In this document: in pieces, positions 18,701 to 25,113 of the stretch
Layout of the letters: every line of letters begins with the position of its first letter
How positions within the stretch are numbered: the first letter of the stretch is position 1
Assembly (NCBI GenBank): GCA_009928785.1
Contig: SABY01000019.1
Location: 1-46,185 of the forward strand
Source of the DNA: Clostridia bacterium
GTDB lineage: Bacteria > Bacteroidota > Bacteroidia > Bacteroidales > 4484-276
DNA length: 46,185 nucleotides
Direction: 5' to 3'
Notes under the pieces: model-generated
Database searches by the model: none
Told to the model about the DNA's origin: nothing
What the model saw: only the letters and a program-made list of their open reading frames with translations
Position numbers and translations under genes: made by a program

Positions 18701-19145
18701 TCTGTTTACGATCATTTTCGGTATGTCTGTTTCGGTGGTAATGACGGGGATGGGACTGATTGCTGTGATTGGTATTGTTGTAAAAAATGCCATCATCCTC
18801 ATCGACTATACCGACCTGTTGGTTGCCGACGGCACCGATTTTAAAGAAGCTGTGATAACAGGTGGGGCAGTGCGACTAACTCCAGTGGTGCTAACCGCAG
18901 CCTCCACGGTTTTCGGATTGTTGCCTTTGGCCATTGGCATGAACATCGACTTCCAGTCACTTTTTACCGATCTCGATCCTAATATTTATTTTGGTGGCGA
19001 CAGTGCAGCCTTTTGGAATCCTTTGGCCTGGACTATCATCTTCGGACTTATCTTCGCCACTTTCCTCACGCTTATTGTCGTGCCGGCTATGTACTATCTT
19101 ATTTTTCGCCGAAAGGCAACAAAAAATGATACTGACGATAAATAG
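15786..19145 (+). CDS. RND-family efflux pump permease (AcrB/MexB-like)
   Basis: 1,119 residues, slightly longer than the roughly 1,030-1,050 of classical HAE pumps. It has TM1 near the N-terminus (TVYIFMIILVIAGVVAYNI), a large porter domain, and TM4 with ILVLGIVVDNSIVVVENI. In TM4 the first proton-relay Asp is kept (D404), while the second Asp of AcrB (D408) is Asn405. The TM10 relay Lys is kept in IGIVVKNAIILIDYTD (about residue 999). A second porter domain lies between TM7 and TM8. It exports drugs or other amphiphiles by proton antiport together with the adaptor and channel encoded upstream. Substrate cannot be read from sequence. Confidence 0.93.
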   Translation: MKKERTFSLTNMAVDNRMTVYIFMIILVIAGVVAYNITPKEKFPEVTFPYFSVATIYAGTSPEDMVNLVTHPIEKELKSVKGVKKISSNSIQDFSLIFIEFETNVDENRAMQDVKDAVDKAKPNLPPELSAEPNQLPEVTRIDLSEIPVLNISLSGNLGLVKIKEFAEDLQDRIESLQEITRVDILGALDREIQVNVDLYKMQSAGVTFDQIVNSIRMENMTITAGMLDVGLMKRNMRIVGEFKNPTQLRQILIKDGVYLSDIADINDGFKDRESYSRMEGEDVITLDVIKKSGKNLIIAIDKIKDILKDFEQEVPTNLEVKATGDQSTMTRNNVSNLFNTIILGFLVVTLVLMFFMGVDNALFVAVAIPLSMVIAFIFIPLIGFSMNMVVLMAFILVLGIVVDNSIVVVENIYRHFMNTPDLTIKAATRRSVGEVALPVFTGTLTTVLPFVPLAFWPGIIGSFMLYIPVTLIITLTASMLVAYVMNPVFAVTFMKYRGQHNHSRRMGRGEMYMMAGAAILAVIMYVAEVFWAGNLLVFIILIWLFTKFILFYLIDKFQKHVIPAIMNAYRRTLSFMLAGIMPWVVISATVLLLFFTFFIMSVAPPKVVFFPQGDPNNIYVYITMPAGTDIEVTNRVTRQVEDSVFAIIGHNNRDVESVISSVAINAGQNVFERTTQARLAKISINFEEYQYRTGPRTSELLSELRNRMHGIAGAQIIVDRESSGPPTGKPVNLEIRGDSKKPFRELVAVSERTQSIIDSLNIGGIEDLKSDADVEKPEVIVDVDRVKANRYGISTAYIGGTLRTALYGTTASKYREGEDEYPINVRLQERYRKKISDLMNMKIPVPGGSDGMREIPLSAVATIRYENSYGGIKHQEYRPTITLSSNILEGYNANEIVQQIQSTLKNVELPMGFDYVFTGEQQDQQESADFLALAFLIAIASVFLVLVAQFNSLAKPLIIMLQILFSMIGVFLFTIIFGMSVSVVMTGMGLIAVIGIVVKNAIILIDYTDLLVADGTDFKEAVITGGAVRLTPVVLTAASTVFGLLPLAIGMNIDFQSLFTDLDPNIYFGGDSAAFWNPLAWTIIFGLIFATFLTLIVVPAMYYLIFRRKATKNDTDDK

Positions 19146-19183
19146 TGTTTGATTACAAAAAGCCAAATTCCAAATCACAACGC

Positions 19184-19261
19184 ACAAGCTCCAAATAATT
19201 TCCAAATCACAAATTCCAAATCCCGGAGCAATTTGAATATTGAGATTTGTTTGGAGCTTGT
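19184..19261. repeat. Inverted repeat rich in CCAAAT motifs, dispersed-element type
   Basis: ACAAGCTCCAAA (19184-19195) and TTTGGAGCTTGT (19250-19261) are perfect 12-bp arms. The interior repeats CCAAATCAC / TTCCAAATC and their complements, and an outer ring of TTCCAAAT...ATTTGGAA extends the symmetry imperfectly to about 19165-19290. This lies directly after the RND pump gene, and the transcript could fold into a long hairpin. It looks like a non-coding dispersed repeat common in this phylum (from memory). Confidence 0.55.
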
Positions 19262-19293
19262 TTTATTGTCTTTTGAAATTTATTTGGAACCCG

Positions 19294-19477
19294 ATGGAGA
19301 CGATTTAATGGTTTGAGAAAATGCATGTTAGTATCAAGTTCCTATTCCATGCGTTTGGACGAGGTTGCACCTCGTCCATATTTATTTTTACGGGCTTAGC
19401 CTGTTCAATTATTTCAGCTCCTATGGAGATGATGTAATGGTTTGAGAAAATGCATGTTAGTATCAAGTTCCAATTCC
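19294..19477. repeat. 55-bp direct repeat pair bracketing a perfect hairpin
   Basis: Copies at 19294-19348 and 19423-19477 differ at 3 of 55 positions (core GGTTTGAGAAAATGCATG). Between them is a perfect hairpin, GGACGAGGT (19357-19365), TGC, ACCTCGTCC (19369-19377). Low-complexity CCCAAATC / CAGCACAT repeats follow (19478-19543). No coding capacity is evident in 19146-19625. The block is a composite of non-autonomous repeats between the efflux operon and the FKBP gene. Confidence 0.65.
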
Positions 19478-19576
19478 CAACTCCTAAATCCCCCAAATCC
19501 CCAAATCAACACATCCCCATATCAGCACATCAGCACATCTACACCGGCTACTGACGGTTTTATTGATCTTTGGAAC

Positions 19577-19604
19577 TTGTTTAAGCGCCAGTCTATTATA
19601 TTTG
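19577..19604 (+). promoter_or_regulatory. Promoter of the FKBP gene
   Basis: TATATTTG at 19597-19604 is an exact TAnnTTTG -7 box 21 bp before ATG 19626. TTG at 19577-19579 (17-bp spacer) or TTTG at 19569-19572 may serve as -33. It supports the start at 19626 rather than an upstream in-frame codon. Confidence 0.5.
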
Positions 19605-19625
19605 CAGCCAAAACAACAAACGAAA

Positions 19626-20348
19626 ATGATGACATTTTTTATTAAAACTACAGGAACTGCAGCCACCATTATGCTGCTGCTCGTGTTTTTTTGGGGATGC
19701 AATAGCCGTATGCAAACGCCCGAAGAGCTAACGCCCGCCACCCATCTCGACTCGGTGAGCTACATCATCGGCTACGACTATGGCAAAGGCATCCGCGATC
19801 AGCAAATTGATGCCAACCCGGCCATGATCTACAAAGGTTTGTACGATGCGCTGAACCACCACGACAACTATTTTAGCGACAGCACCAAAGCCCGCCTCAT
19901 TCGCACCTTTCAGCAGGAAGTGGACTCGATGGAGCAAATACGCTTTCGCAAAATGGTGACCCAAAACAAAGAGGCCGGCAAAATCTTTATGGAAAGGAAC
20001 GCGACAGCCGAAGGTGTAAATACATTGCCAAGCGGGTTACAATACAAAATTTTGAAACCTGGTGTCGGTAAGCAATACCCGGCACTTACCGACAGCATCA
20101 CCATTCATTACCGCGCCATGTACACCACCCGGACAACCTTTGATATGTCGTACGAAACGGGCCCGATAGGCGTGCGGGTAAACCACATGGTGAAAGGGCT
20201 TCAGGAAGGAATTCAACTGATGCACCCGGGTGCCATCTTTGAATTTTACATTCCGGCACAGTTGGGTTACGGCGATCAAAACTATCTGGACTTGATCCCC
20301 GGTGGCTCCACTACCATTTACAACATCGAGCTTATCGAAATTCATTAA
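19626..20348 (+). CDS. FKBP-type peptidyl-prolyl cis-trans isomerase, lipoprotein (Mip/FkpA-like)
   Basis: 240 residues from ATG 19626, where two ATGs are adjacent. An N-terminal hydrophobic segment ends in a lipobox-like FWGC, so it is probably an envelope lipoprotein. The N-terminal helical dimerisation domain carries the family signature DSVSYIIGYDYGKGI. The C-terminal FKBP domain runs from about 135 (LPSGLQYKILKPGVG, ITIHYRAMY, FDMSY, VKGLQEGIQLMHPGA, FEFYIPAQLGYGD, IYNIELIEI). It catalyses prolyl isomerisation during folding of exported proteins. An upstream in-frame extension lies over the promoter and is rejected. The dtd gene follows after 14 bp. Confidence 0.92.
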   Translation: MMTFFIKTTGTAATIMLLLVFFWGCNSRMQTPEELTPATHLDSVSYIIGYDYGKGIRDQQIDANPAMIYKGLYDALNHHDNYFSDSTKARLIRTFQQEVDSMEQIRFRKMVTQNKEAGKIFMERNATAEGVNTLPSGLQYKILKPGVGKQYPALTDSITIHYRAMYTTRTTFDMSYETGPIGVRVNHMVKGLQEGIQLMHPGAIFEFYIPAQLGYGDQNYLDLIPGGSTTIYNIELIEIH

Positions 20349-20362
20349 GAAAAAAGCAAACT

Positions 20363-20815
20363 ATGCGCGCGGTAATACAACGTGTACAGCAGGCAAGCGT
20401 AACCATCGGCGGTAATATTTATACACGCATTGGTGCAGGGCTACTCATTTTGCTGGGAATGGAAGCGGCTGATGCCGACGAAGATATTGAATGGCTGAGT
20501 GGCAAGATTGCGCGATTACGCATTTTTGACGATGCTGAAGGTGTTATGAATAAGTCAGTGATGGATATAAATGGAGAGGTGCTGGTGGTAAGTCAGTTTA
20601 CGTTGCACGCTTCTACCAAAAAAGGAAACCGTCCCAGCTATATCAAAGCTGCACGACCCGAATCAGCTATTCCGCTTTACGAAAAATTTGTAACACAAAT
20701 CAGCCGGGATACCGGCAAAGCTGCCGCCACCGGCGAGTTTGGCGCCAATATGCAAATAGCGCTAATAAACAACGGGCCGGTGACGCTAATCATCGACACG
20801 AAGAATCGGGATTAA
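20363..20815 (+). CDS. dtd: D-aminoacyl-tRNA deacylase
   Basis: 150 residues, the normal length. It hydrolyses D-aminoacyl-tRNA (and Gly-tRNA-Ala) in the cytoplasm as translational quality control. Signatures are MRAVIQRVQQASVTI at the N-terminus, the catalytic SQFTLHAST (about 79-87) and the cross-subunit NNGPVTLIID, in which the Gly-Pro motif gives chiral discrimination. It probably shares a transcript with the FKBP gene (14-bp gap). Its stop codon TAA overlaps the stop of the convergent OsmC gene in the 4-bp palindrome TTAA (20812-20815). Confidence 0.96.
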   Translation: MRAVIQRVQQASVTIGGNIYTRIGAGLLILLGMEAADADEDIEWLSGKIARLRIFDDAEGVMNKSVMDINGEVLVVSQFTLHASTKKGNRPSYIKAARPESAIPLYEKFVTQISRDTGKAAATGEFGANMQIALINNGPVTLIIDTKNRD

Positions 20816-21222
20816 TCCTGAAAATTAAAAACGTACTCTTTGGCCATATCCGGGTGCAGACTCTGAAACACCGGACACGTATTGGCTGCCAGCCTAATAA
20901 TTTTCTTCTCCTTGTCGGAATATTTTACTTCAGGGAAGTTAAAAACCACTGTTACGGCGCTTACCCTGCGAGGGTTGGAAGCCATAATCTTGGTAATGTC
21001 GATGGTGGTTCCATCGATGTTGAAACCATGCTCGCGGGCAGCAATGCCCATGATGGTAACAGCGCAAGCGCCAAGCGCGGTGGCAAGCAGGTCGGTAGGC
21101 GAAAACGCCTCTCCCCGTCCCTGGTTGTCGGGTGGTGCATCGGTTATAAAACGCTGCCCCGACAATTGATGTGTGGCCTGGGTGCGCAGCTCACCCAGAT
21201 ACTCGATCGTTGATGTTTTCAA
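20812..21222 (-). CDS. OsmC/Ohr family protein
   Basis: 136 residues if started at TTG 21222 (MKTSTIEYLGELRTQATH), which matches the usual OsmC N-terminus. The longer open frame starts inside a terminator hairpin at 21263-21281 and cannot be the real start. The two redox Cys of the family are present, in LGACAVTI and NTCPVFQSLHP. OsmC-like proteins reduce organic hydroperoxides or have unknown thiol-dependent roles. This one is a YhfA/OsmC-like cytoplasmic protein; the peroxidase role is inferred. It converges on dtd with overlapping stop codons. No ATG is available near the expected start. Confidence 0.85.
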   Translation of the reverse strand: MKTSTIEYLGELRTQATHQLSGQRFITDAPPDNQGRGEAFSPTDLLATALGACAVTIMGIAAREHGFNIDGTTIDITKIMASNPRRVSAVTVVFNFPEVKYSDKEKKIIRLAANTCPVFQSLHPDMAKEYVFNFQD

Positions 21223-21249
21223 TGCTTTGAATGTTGGATTGTGATTACT

Positions 21250-21281
21250 GTAAATAAAAAAACCCCGCCGGGGAGGCGGGG
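21250..21281 (-). terminator. Rho-independent terminator of the Lys/Cys-rich protein gene
   Basis: Arms CCCCGCC (21263-21269) and GGCGGGG (21275-21281), loop of 5. On the minus strand the hairpin is followed by TTTTTTTATTTAC. It lies 46 bp after the stop of the 21328-21654 gene. The plus side has no T-run. Confidence 0.85.
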
Positions 21282-21327
21282 ACAAAAAAATGAAATGAAA
21301 AAATTATCTCTCTCTTTCTCTAACAAA

Positions 21328-21654
21328 TTACTTTTCACCTTTATCTTTGTTGCAGGTTTTTTTGCTTTCGTCGCAGCATTTGGTAGCGCTTTTGTCGGTG
21401 CATTTTTCCTTGCAACTTGTTTCTTTACAATTTTCTTTTACACACTTGGTGCTTTTTGCGTTCTTATCTTTCTTCTTCTTGTCGTCTTTTTTCTTATCGT
21501 CGTTATCAGCAAACGGTGAAGAAGAATCAATATTGTTATCTGCCTGAACAATTAATTCAGAAACTGTGGCTGAGGCTTGTTGCATTTTGGAAGCTGTAAC
21601 AACACCAGCGGAGATGAACAAGGCAAGAGCGATTATCAGTAGTACTTTTTTCAT
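21328..21654 (-). CDS. Small secreted Lys/Asp-rich, Cys-rich protein
   Basis: 108 residues. Signal peptide at residues 1 to about 21 (MKKVLLIIALALFISAGVVTA). The mature part has a polar stretch, then a charged linker (NDDKKKDDKKKKDKNAKS) and a C-terminal tail with seven Cys in about 35 residues (KCVKENCKETSCKEKC, KCCDESKKTC). I recognise no family. The tail could bind metal or form disulfides in the periplasm (inference). It has its own terminator, a -7 box at 21706-21713 and four phased TGTTAA repeats upstream. It diverges from the histidine kinase gene, which makes it a likely direct target of that two-component system. Confidence 0.8.
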   Translation of the reverse strand: MKKVLLIIALALFISAGVVTASKMQQASATVSELIVQADNNIDSSSPFADNDDKKKDDKKKKDKNAKSTKCVKENCKETSCKEKCTDKSATKCCDESKKTCNKDKGEK

Positions 21655-21705
21655 GATGTTTTAAATTTTAAATTGTTAAAGATTTTGTTTGAAATAATTA
21701 TGCTG

Positions 21706-21713
21706 CAAACATA
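21706..21713 (-). promoter_or_regulatory. -7 box of the Lys/Cys-rich protein gene
   Basis: On the minus strand TATGTTTG matches TAnnTTTG, 51 bp upstream of ATG 21654. The expected -33 position coincides with the first TGTTAA repeat (21734-21740), as expected for an activator-dependent promoter. Confidence 0.5.
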
Positions 21714-21733
21714 CAGCGGCGCAAGGTGGCCAG

Positions 21734-21772
21734 TTGTTAACGGCTTGTTAAAACCTGTTAAGGTTCTGTTAA
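21734..21772. promoter_or_regulatory. Four helically phased (C/T)TGTTAA direct repeats, candidate response-regulator operator
   Basis: TTGTTAA at 21734-21740 and 21745-21751, CTGTTAA at 21755-21761 and 21766-21772. Start-to-start spacings are 11, 10 and 11 bp, one helical turn each. Tandem half-sites with 10-11 bp phasing are what OmpR/PhoB-family regulators bind. The array sits in the 156-bp divergent promoter between the secreted protein and the kinase, and the cognate regulator is encoded at 23186. The link between site and regulator is inference. Confidence 0.65.
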
Positions 21773-21810
21773 TGTCTGAAAAAGGAGCGAGAGAGCAGTA
21801 ATTTTGAGCC

Positions 21811-23106
21811 ATGCAAAAACGATTTTCTTTTGTCATCATCATTACCGCTATTGCCATTACGGGGATAATCATTTCGCAGAGCTTTTGGGTTGCCAACGCG
21901 CTGGTTACCAAAGACGACCAGTTACATGAAAATGTAGGCTTGGGATTGAAGCGTGTGGTAAATCAACTCATGGCGTTGCAAAATGATACGGCGCTGGCTT
22001 CGCGCTATCTCGTCACACGCTCCCATGCCAGTCTCCACTCGCAGTTTATCCGATCGCTCAAGCCAGAGCTTATCACCCAACTCATCACCAGCGAATTTCA
22101 AAGCCTGGAGATAATGCGCGCGTATGATTATGGAATTTATGAGCGCGAAAATCACCATTTTATTTTGATAAGCAACCAAGGCTTAAAAGAGGAACTTATC
22201 AATTCGCGCCACCAGGAGCACATTTCGTGTGTTTTCCAAACCGAACAATTTTATCTTACCGTGTATTTCCCTCATGAGCAGCGCTACATTTTCAACGAAA
22301 TGCTGCTTTACATTTTACTATCAGTACTCTTTGTACTCATCGTCATCAGCGGTTTCTGGTACGTAACACGGTCGCTATTTTTACAAAAAAAACTCGCCGC
22401 AATCAGAACTGACTATGTTAATAATATGACGCATGAGCTTAAAACGCCCATCGCTACTATTTCGGTGACCAGCGAAATGCTGCTCAAACCAGAGGTGCAA
22501 GCCAGGAAAGACAAGGTGGATCACTACGCCAAAATTATTTACAACGAAACCCAGCGACTGAAAAACCAGGCTGATCAGGTGCTGCAGGTGGCGGTGCTCG
22601 AACGTGGTGAATACAAGATAAACCCTGAGGCGGTGGATGTGCATCAACTCATTGAGCAACTCACCGAGAGTTTGCGCGTGACCATTAAGAATCGCAATGG
22701 GGTAATCCAAACCCGTCTCAACGCGGCCAATCAAATAGTAGAAGCCGACAAAAACCACCTAACTAACGTGCTAAGCAACCTAATGGAGAACGCCAACAAA
22801 TATTCACCCGACCCGCCACATATTATAATTTCGACACACAGCACCCCCAAAGGCATTATCATCTCATGCCAGGACAAGGGCATTGGTATTGCTGAGGAAT
22901 ACTTTCATTACATCTTCAAAAAATTTCACCGTATTCCTACAGGCGACGTACATGATGTAAAAGGTTTTGGTATTGGATTGTATTACGTAAAAACGATAGT
23001 AGAAGCCCATGCAGGCACTATTCAGGTAAAAAGTAAGCCCGGTGAAGGAAGCAATTTTATTGTGTACTGGCCCTTCTATGCGCCAACCCACACTACGCTT
23101 GAATAG
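21811..23106 (+). CDS. Two-component sensor histidine kinase (no HAMP)
   Basis: 431 residues. TM1 at about 6-30, a periplasmic sensor region at 31-165 of no recognised family, and TM2 at about 166-186. The dimerisation/phosphotransfer helix follows directly, with H208 in NNMTHELKTPIATI; there is no room for a HAMP domain. ATP-binding boxes are N (NVLSNLMENANKYS), G1 (DKGIGI), F (FKKFHR) and G2 (GFGIGLYYVK). It signals to the regulator encoded 79 bp downstream. TAATTTTG at 21799-21806 matches a -7 box but lies only 4 bp before the ATG, which would give an almost leaderless transcript. The phased TGTTAA repeats end 38 bp upstream of the ATG, suggesting autoregulation. Confidence 0.93.
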   Translation: MQKRFSFVIIITAIAITGIIISQSFWVANALVTKDDQLHENVGLGLKRVVNQLMALQNDTALASRYLVTRSHASLHSQFIRSLKPELITQLITSEFQSLEIMRAYDYGIYERENHHFILISNQGLKEELINSRHQEHISCVFQTEQFYLTVYFPHEQRYIFNEMLLYILLSVLFVLIVISGFWYVTRSLFLQKKLAAIRTDYVNNMTHELKTPIATISVTSEMLLKPEVQARKDKVDHYAKIIYNETQRLKNQADQVLQVAVLERGEYKINPEAVDVHQLIEQLTESLRVTIKNRNGVIQTRLNAANQIVEADKNHLTNVLSNLMENANKYSPDPPHIIISTHSTPKGIIISCQDKGIGIAEEYFHYIFKKFHRIPTGDVHDVKGFGIGLYYVKTIVEAHAGTIQVKSKPGEGSNFIVYWPFYAPTHTTLE

Positions 23107-23151
23107 AACGGATATCCACAAATCCTAAAACGACCACCATAAAAACTTTGT

Positions 23152-23159
23152 TATATTTG
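23152..23159 (+). promoter_or_regulatory. Possible internal -7 box before the response regulator
   Basis: TATATTTG, an exact consensus match, 26 bp before ATG 23186 in the 79-bp gap after the kinase gene. No matching -33 element is seen. The regulator may be transcribed both with the kinase and on its own. Confidence 0.35.
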
Positions 23160-23185
23160 CGTTGCCAAAATGATAAGGCATTCGT

Positions 23186-23908
23186 ATGTTAGAAAACAAA
23201 GACATATCCATACTTCTGGCTGAGGATGATCCCAATCTCAGCCTCGTTCTAAAAGACTACCTCGAAATGCTGGGGTATAACATTTCGCTTTGTAAGGATG
23301 GCAGCGACGCGCTATCCCTGTTTAAAACGCGGCATTTCGACTTGTGCATTTTTGATGTGATGATGCCGCGTAAAGATGGTTTTGCGCTTGCGCAGGAAAT
23401 CCGCGACACCAACGAAACCATTCCTATCATTTTCCTCACGGCTAAGTCGCTCAAGGAAGACCGCGTAAAAGGTTTTAAGGCAGGCTGCGACGATTACATC
23501 ACCAAGCCATTCAGCACCGAAGAGCTGAGCCTGCGCATCAGCGCCATTCTCAAGCGGTGCCTGGTGATGAGCCATGGCGGCGAAAGCATTGCAGGAGGTA
23601 TCTATAAAATTGGCAATTTTGAATTTGATGCTGTGAATATGATCCTTCGCTCCCACGATTTTGAGAAAAAACTTACGCGTAAAGAATCTTCTCTTTTCAA
23701 ATTATTGATCGACCATCGCAACCAGTTGCTTCCACGCGAACAGGCTATGAAAAAAATTTGGGGTGGCAACGATTATTTCATCGGCCGCAGCATGGATGTG
23801 TTTATCGCCAAATTGCGCAGTTATCTGAAAGCTGATCCCAACATCAACATCGTAAATGTGCATGGCACAGGATTTAGATTGCAGATAACCCAGGAGCCGG
23901 TGGAATAA
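23186..23908 (+). CDS. OmpR/PhoB-family response regulator
   Basis: 240 residues. Receiver domain at 8-122 with acidic pocket D14/D15, phospho-acceptor D57 (IFDVMMPRKDG), switch Thr in IIFLTAK and Lys in YITKPFS. The C-terminal winged-helix DNA-binding domain is at about 140-236 (LTRKESSLFKLLIDHRNQLLPREQAMKKIWG, SMDVFIAKLRSYLKADPNINIVNVHGTGFRL). It is phosphorylated by the upstream kinase and expected to bind tandem direct repeats. The phased TGTTAA array at 21734-21772 is the best candidate in the window. A PagL-like gene starts 37 bp after its stop. Confidence 0.95.
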   Translation: MLENKDISILLAEDDPNLSLVLKDYLEMLGYNISLCKDGSDALSLFKTRHFDLCIFDVMMPRKDGFALAQEIRDTNETIPIIFLTAKSLKEDRVKGFKAGCDDYITKPFSTEELSLRISAILKRCLVMSHGGESIAGGIYKIGNFEFDAVNMILRSHDFEKKLTRKESSLFKLLIDHRNQLLPREQAMKKIWGGNDYFIGRSMDVFIAKLRSYLKADPNINIVNVHGTGFRLQITQEPVE

Positions 23909-23945
23909 AACATTAGCAGCACACATCCTAAACTGGAAATATTTT

Positions 23946-25040
23946 ATGAAGGCTTTAACTGCAATGATATTTCTATCGACTGGATTTTTTGCTGTGGCAC
24001 AAAACGCATCCACCATCAGCACAGTGCCTTTTGCCGTAGGGTTGCAGGCACATACCGGTTTTGTGATTTTGCACTCTCAGGATATTCGCCCCATCGGGCA
24101 GTCGTATCCCCGTGGCATTGCTCTGGAAACTATATGGCACTATAACACACTGAATGCTTACCGGCAATGTTTGTGTTTCCCACGGCTGGGAATTTCGGCT
24201 ACTTATTGGGATTACGATAATCCACAAGTGCTCGGCCAGGGAGCCAATGTGTTGTTTTTTGTTGAACCAGTATTTGGGATGCCACACCGCTTCACTTTCT
24301 CTTTTAGGGCAGGCACCGGCCTGGCTTACGCCAACAATCCTTACGATTCCATTACCAATCCCGACAACTATTCGTACAGCACGCGCATCAGCTTTGCCCT
24401 GACTTTGGCAGCAGGTATCAACTACCGCCTCAACGATCGCTGGCTGCTAAGGCTCTCAGCCAACTACAATCATATTTCCAATGGCGGCATGAACGAACCC
24501 AACAAAGGAATCAACTACCCCACCGCTTCACTCGGAGTGGATTACTATATTAATACAGAAAATGGTTTTAATAAATATCCGCCAGCCGACTGGAAGCAAA
24601 ACCATGCAGCGCTCAACCGCTGGTACATAACAGTGGCGGGCACCGCCAAACAACTGACCGGCACCACCGAGCTGCAACGTTATCCGGTGTGGAGCATCAG
24701 CGGGCGCTACGCCCGGCAGGTGTCGCGCATCAATGCGCTCAGCCTGGGCTTGGAATATCTCGACGACGGTGCCCACCACGAACAAATTGTAAGGAAAGGC
24801 CGCTCGGTAGATCATCGTAAGATTGGCTTTTTGATTGGCAACGAATTTTTGCCGGGCAGGTTTATCTTCTCGCAGCAATTAGGCGTTTATCTTTACGACC
24901 CCTATCATCACAACACTGCCTTGTATCAACGTTACGCACTGGAGATGAAAATAACGGAACGATTCATCGCCGGCATCGGCCTGAAAGCGCATGGCCATGT
25001 AGCCGACTTCCTGGATTTCAGACTGGGAGTGAGGTTCTGA
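23946..25040 (+). CDS. PagL-like outer-membrane acyloxyacyl hydrolase (lipid A 3-O-deacylase family), divergent active site
   Basis: 364 residues with a signal peptide (MKALTAMIFLSTGFFAVAQ). It is predicted to be an outer-membrane beta-barrel with alternating aromatic strands. The segment NYNHISNGGMNEPNKGIN (173-190) aligns with the PagL active-site loop: H176 and S178 match the catalytic His and Ser, and PNxGI is conserved. The position of the catalytic Glu (His+14) is Asn190. The C-terminal half (about 210-364) is a further barrel-like region, so the protein is longer than the roughly 150-170 residue PagL enzymes. It lies 37 bp after the response regulator gene. Lipid A remodelling is plausible, but activity is unproven because of the missing Glu. 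Confidence 0.7.
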   Translation: MKALTAMIFLSTGFFAVAQNASTISTVPFAVGLQAHTGFVILHSQDIRPIGQSYPRGIALETIWHYNTLNAYRQCLCFPRLGISATYWDYDNPQVLGQGANVLFFVEPVFGMPHRFTFSFRAGTGLAYANNPYDSITNPDNYSYSTRISFALTLAAGINYRLNDRWLLRLSANYNHISNGGMNEPNKGINYPTASLGVDYYINTENGFNKYPPADWKQNHAALNRWYITVAGTAKQLTGTTELQRYPVWSISGRYARQVSRINALSLGLEYLDDGAHHEQIVRKGRSVDHRKIGFLIGNEFLPGRFIFSQQLGVYLYDPYHHNTALYQRYALEMKITERFIAGIGLKAHGHVADFLDFRLGVRF

Positions 25041-25113
25041 TGGTCAGGAAATTACTGGTTGATGTATTGCAAAACTGTAAGTAAAGGATGCCCATTAACA
25101 CCACTATCAGCGA

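Noticed and set aside
19305..19496. 63-codon minus-strand frame in the repeat region
   Set aside because: Its translation is simply the 55-bp direct repeat read twice (NLILTCIFSNH at both ends). Non-coding repeat.
21223..21285. N-terminal extension of the OsmC frame
   Set aside because: It would translate through the terminator hairpin at 21263-21281 and adds a Pro/Arg-rich stretch unlike any OsmC.
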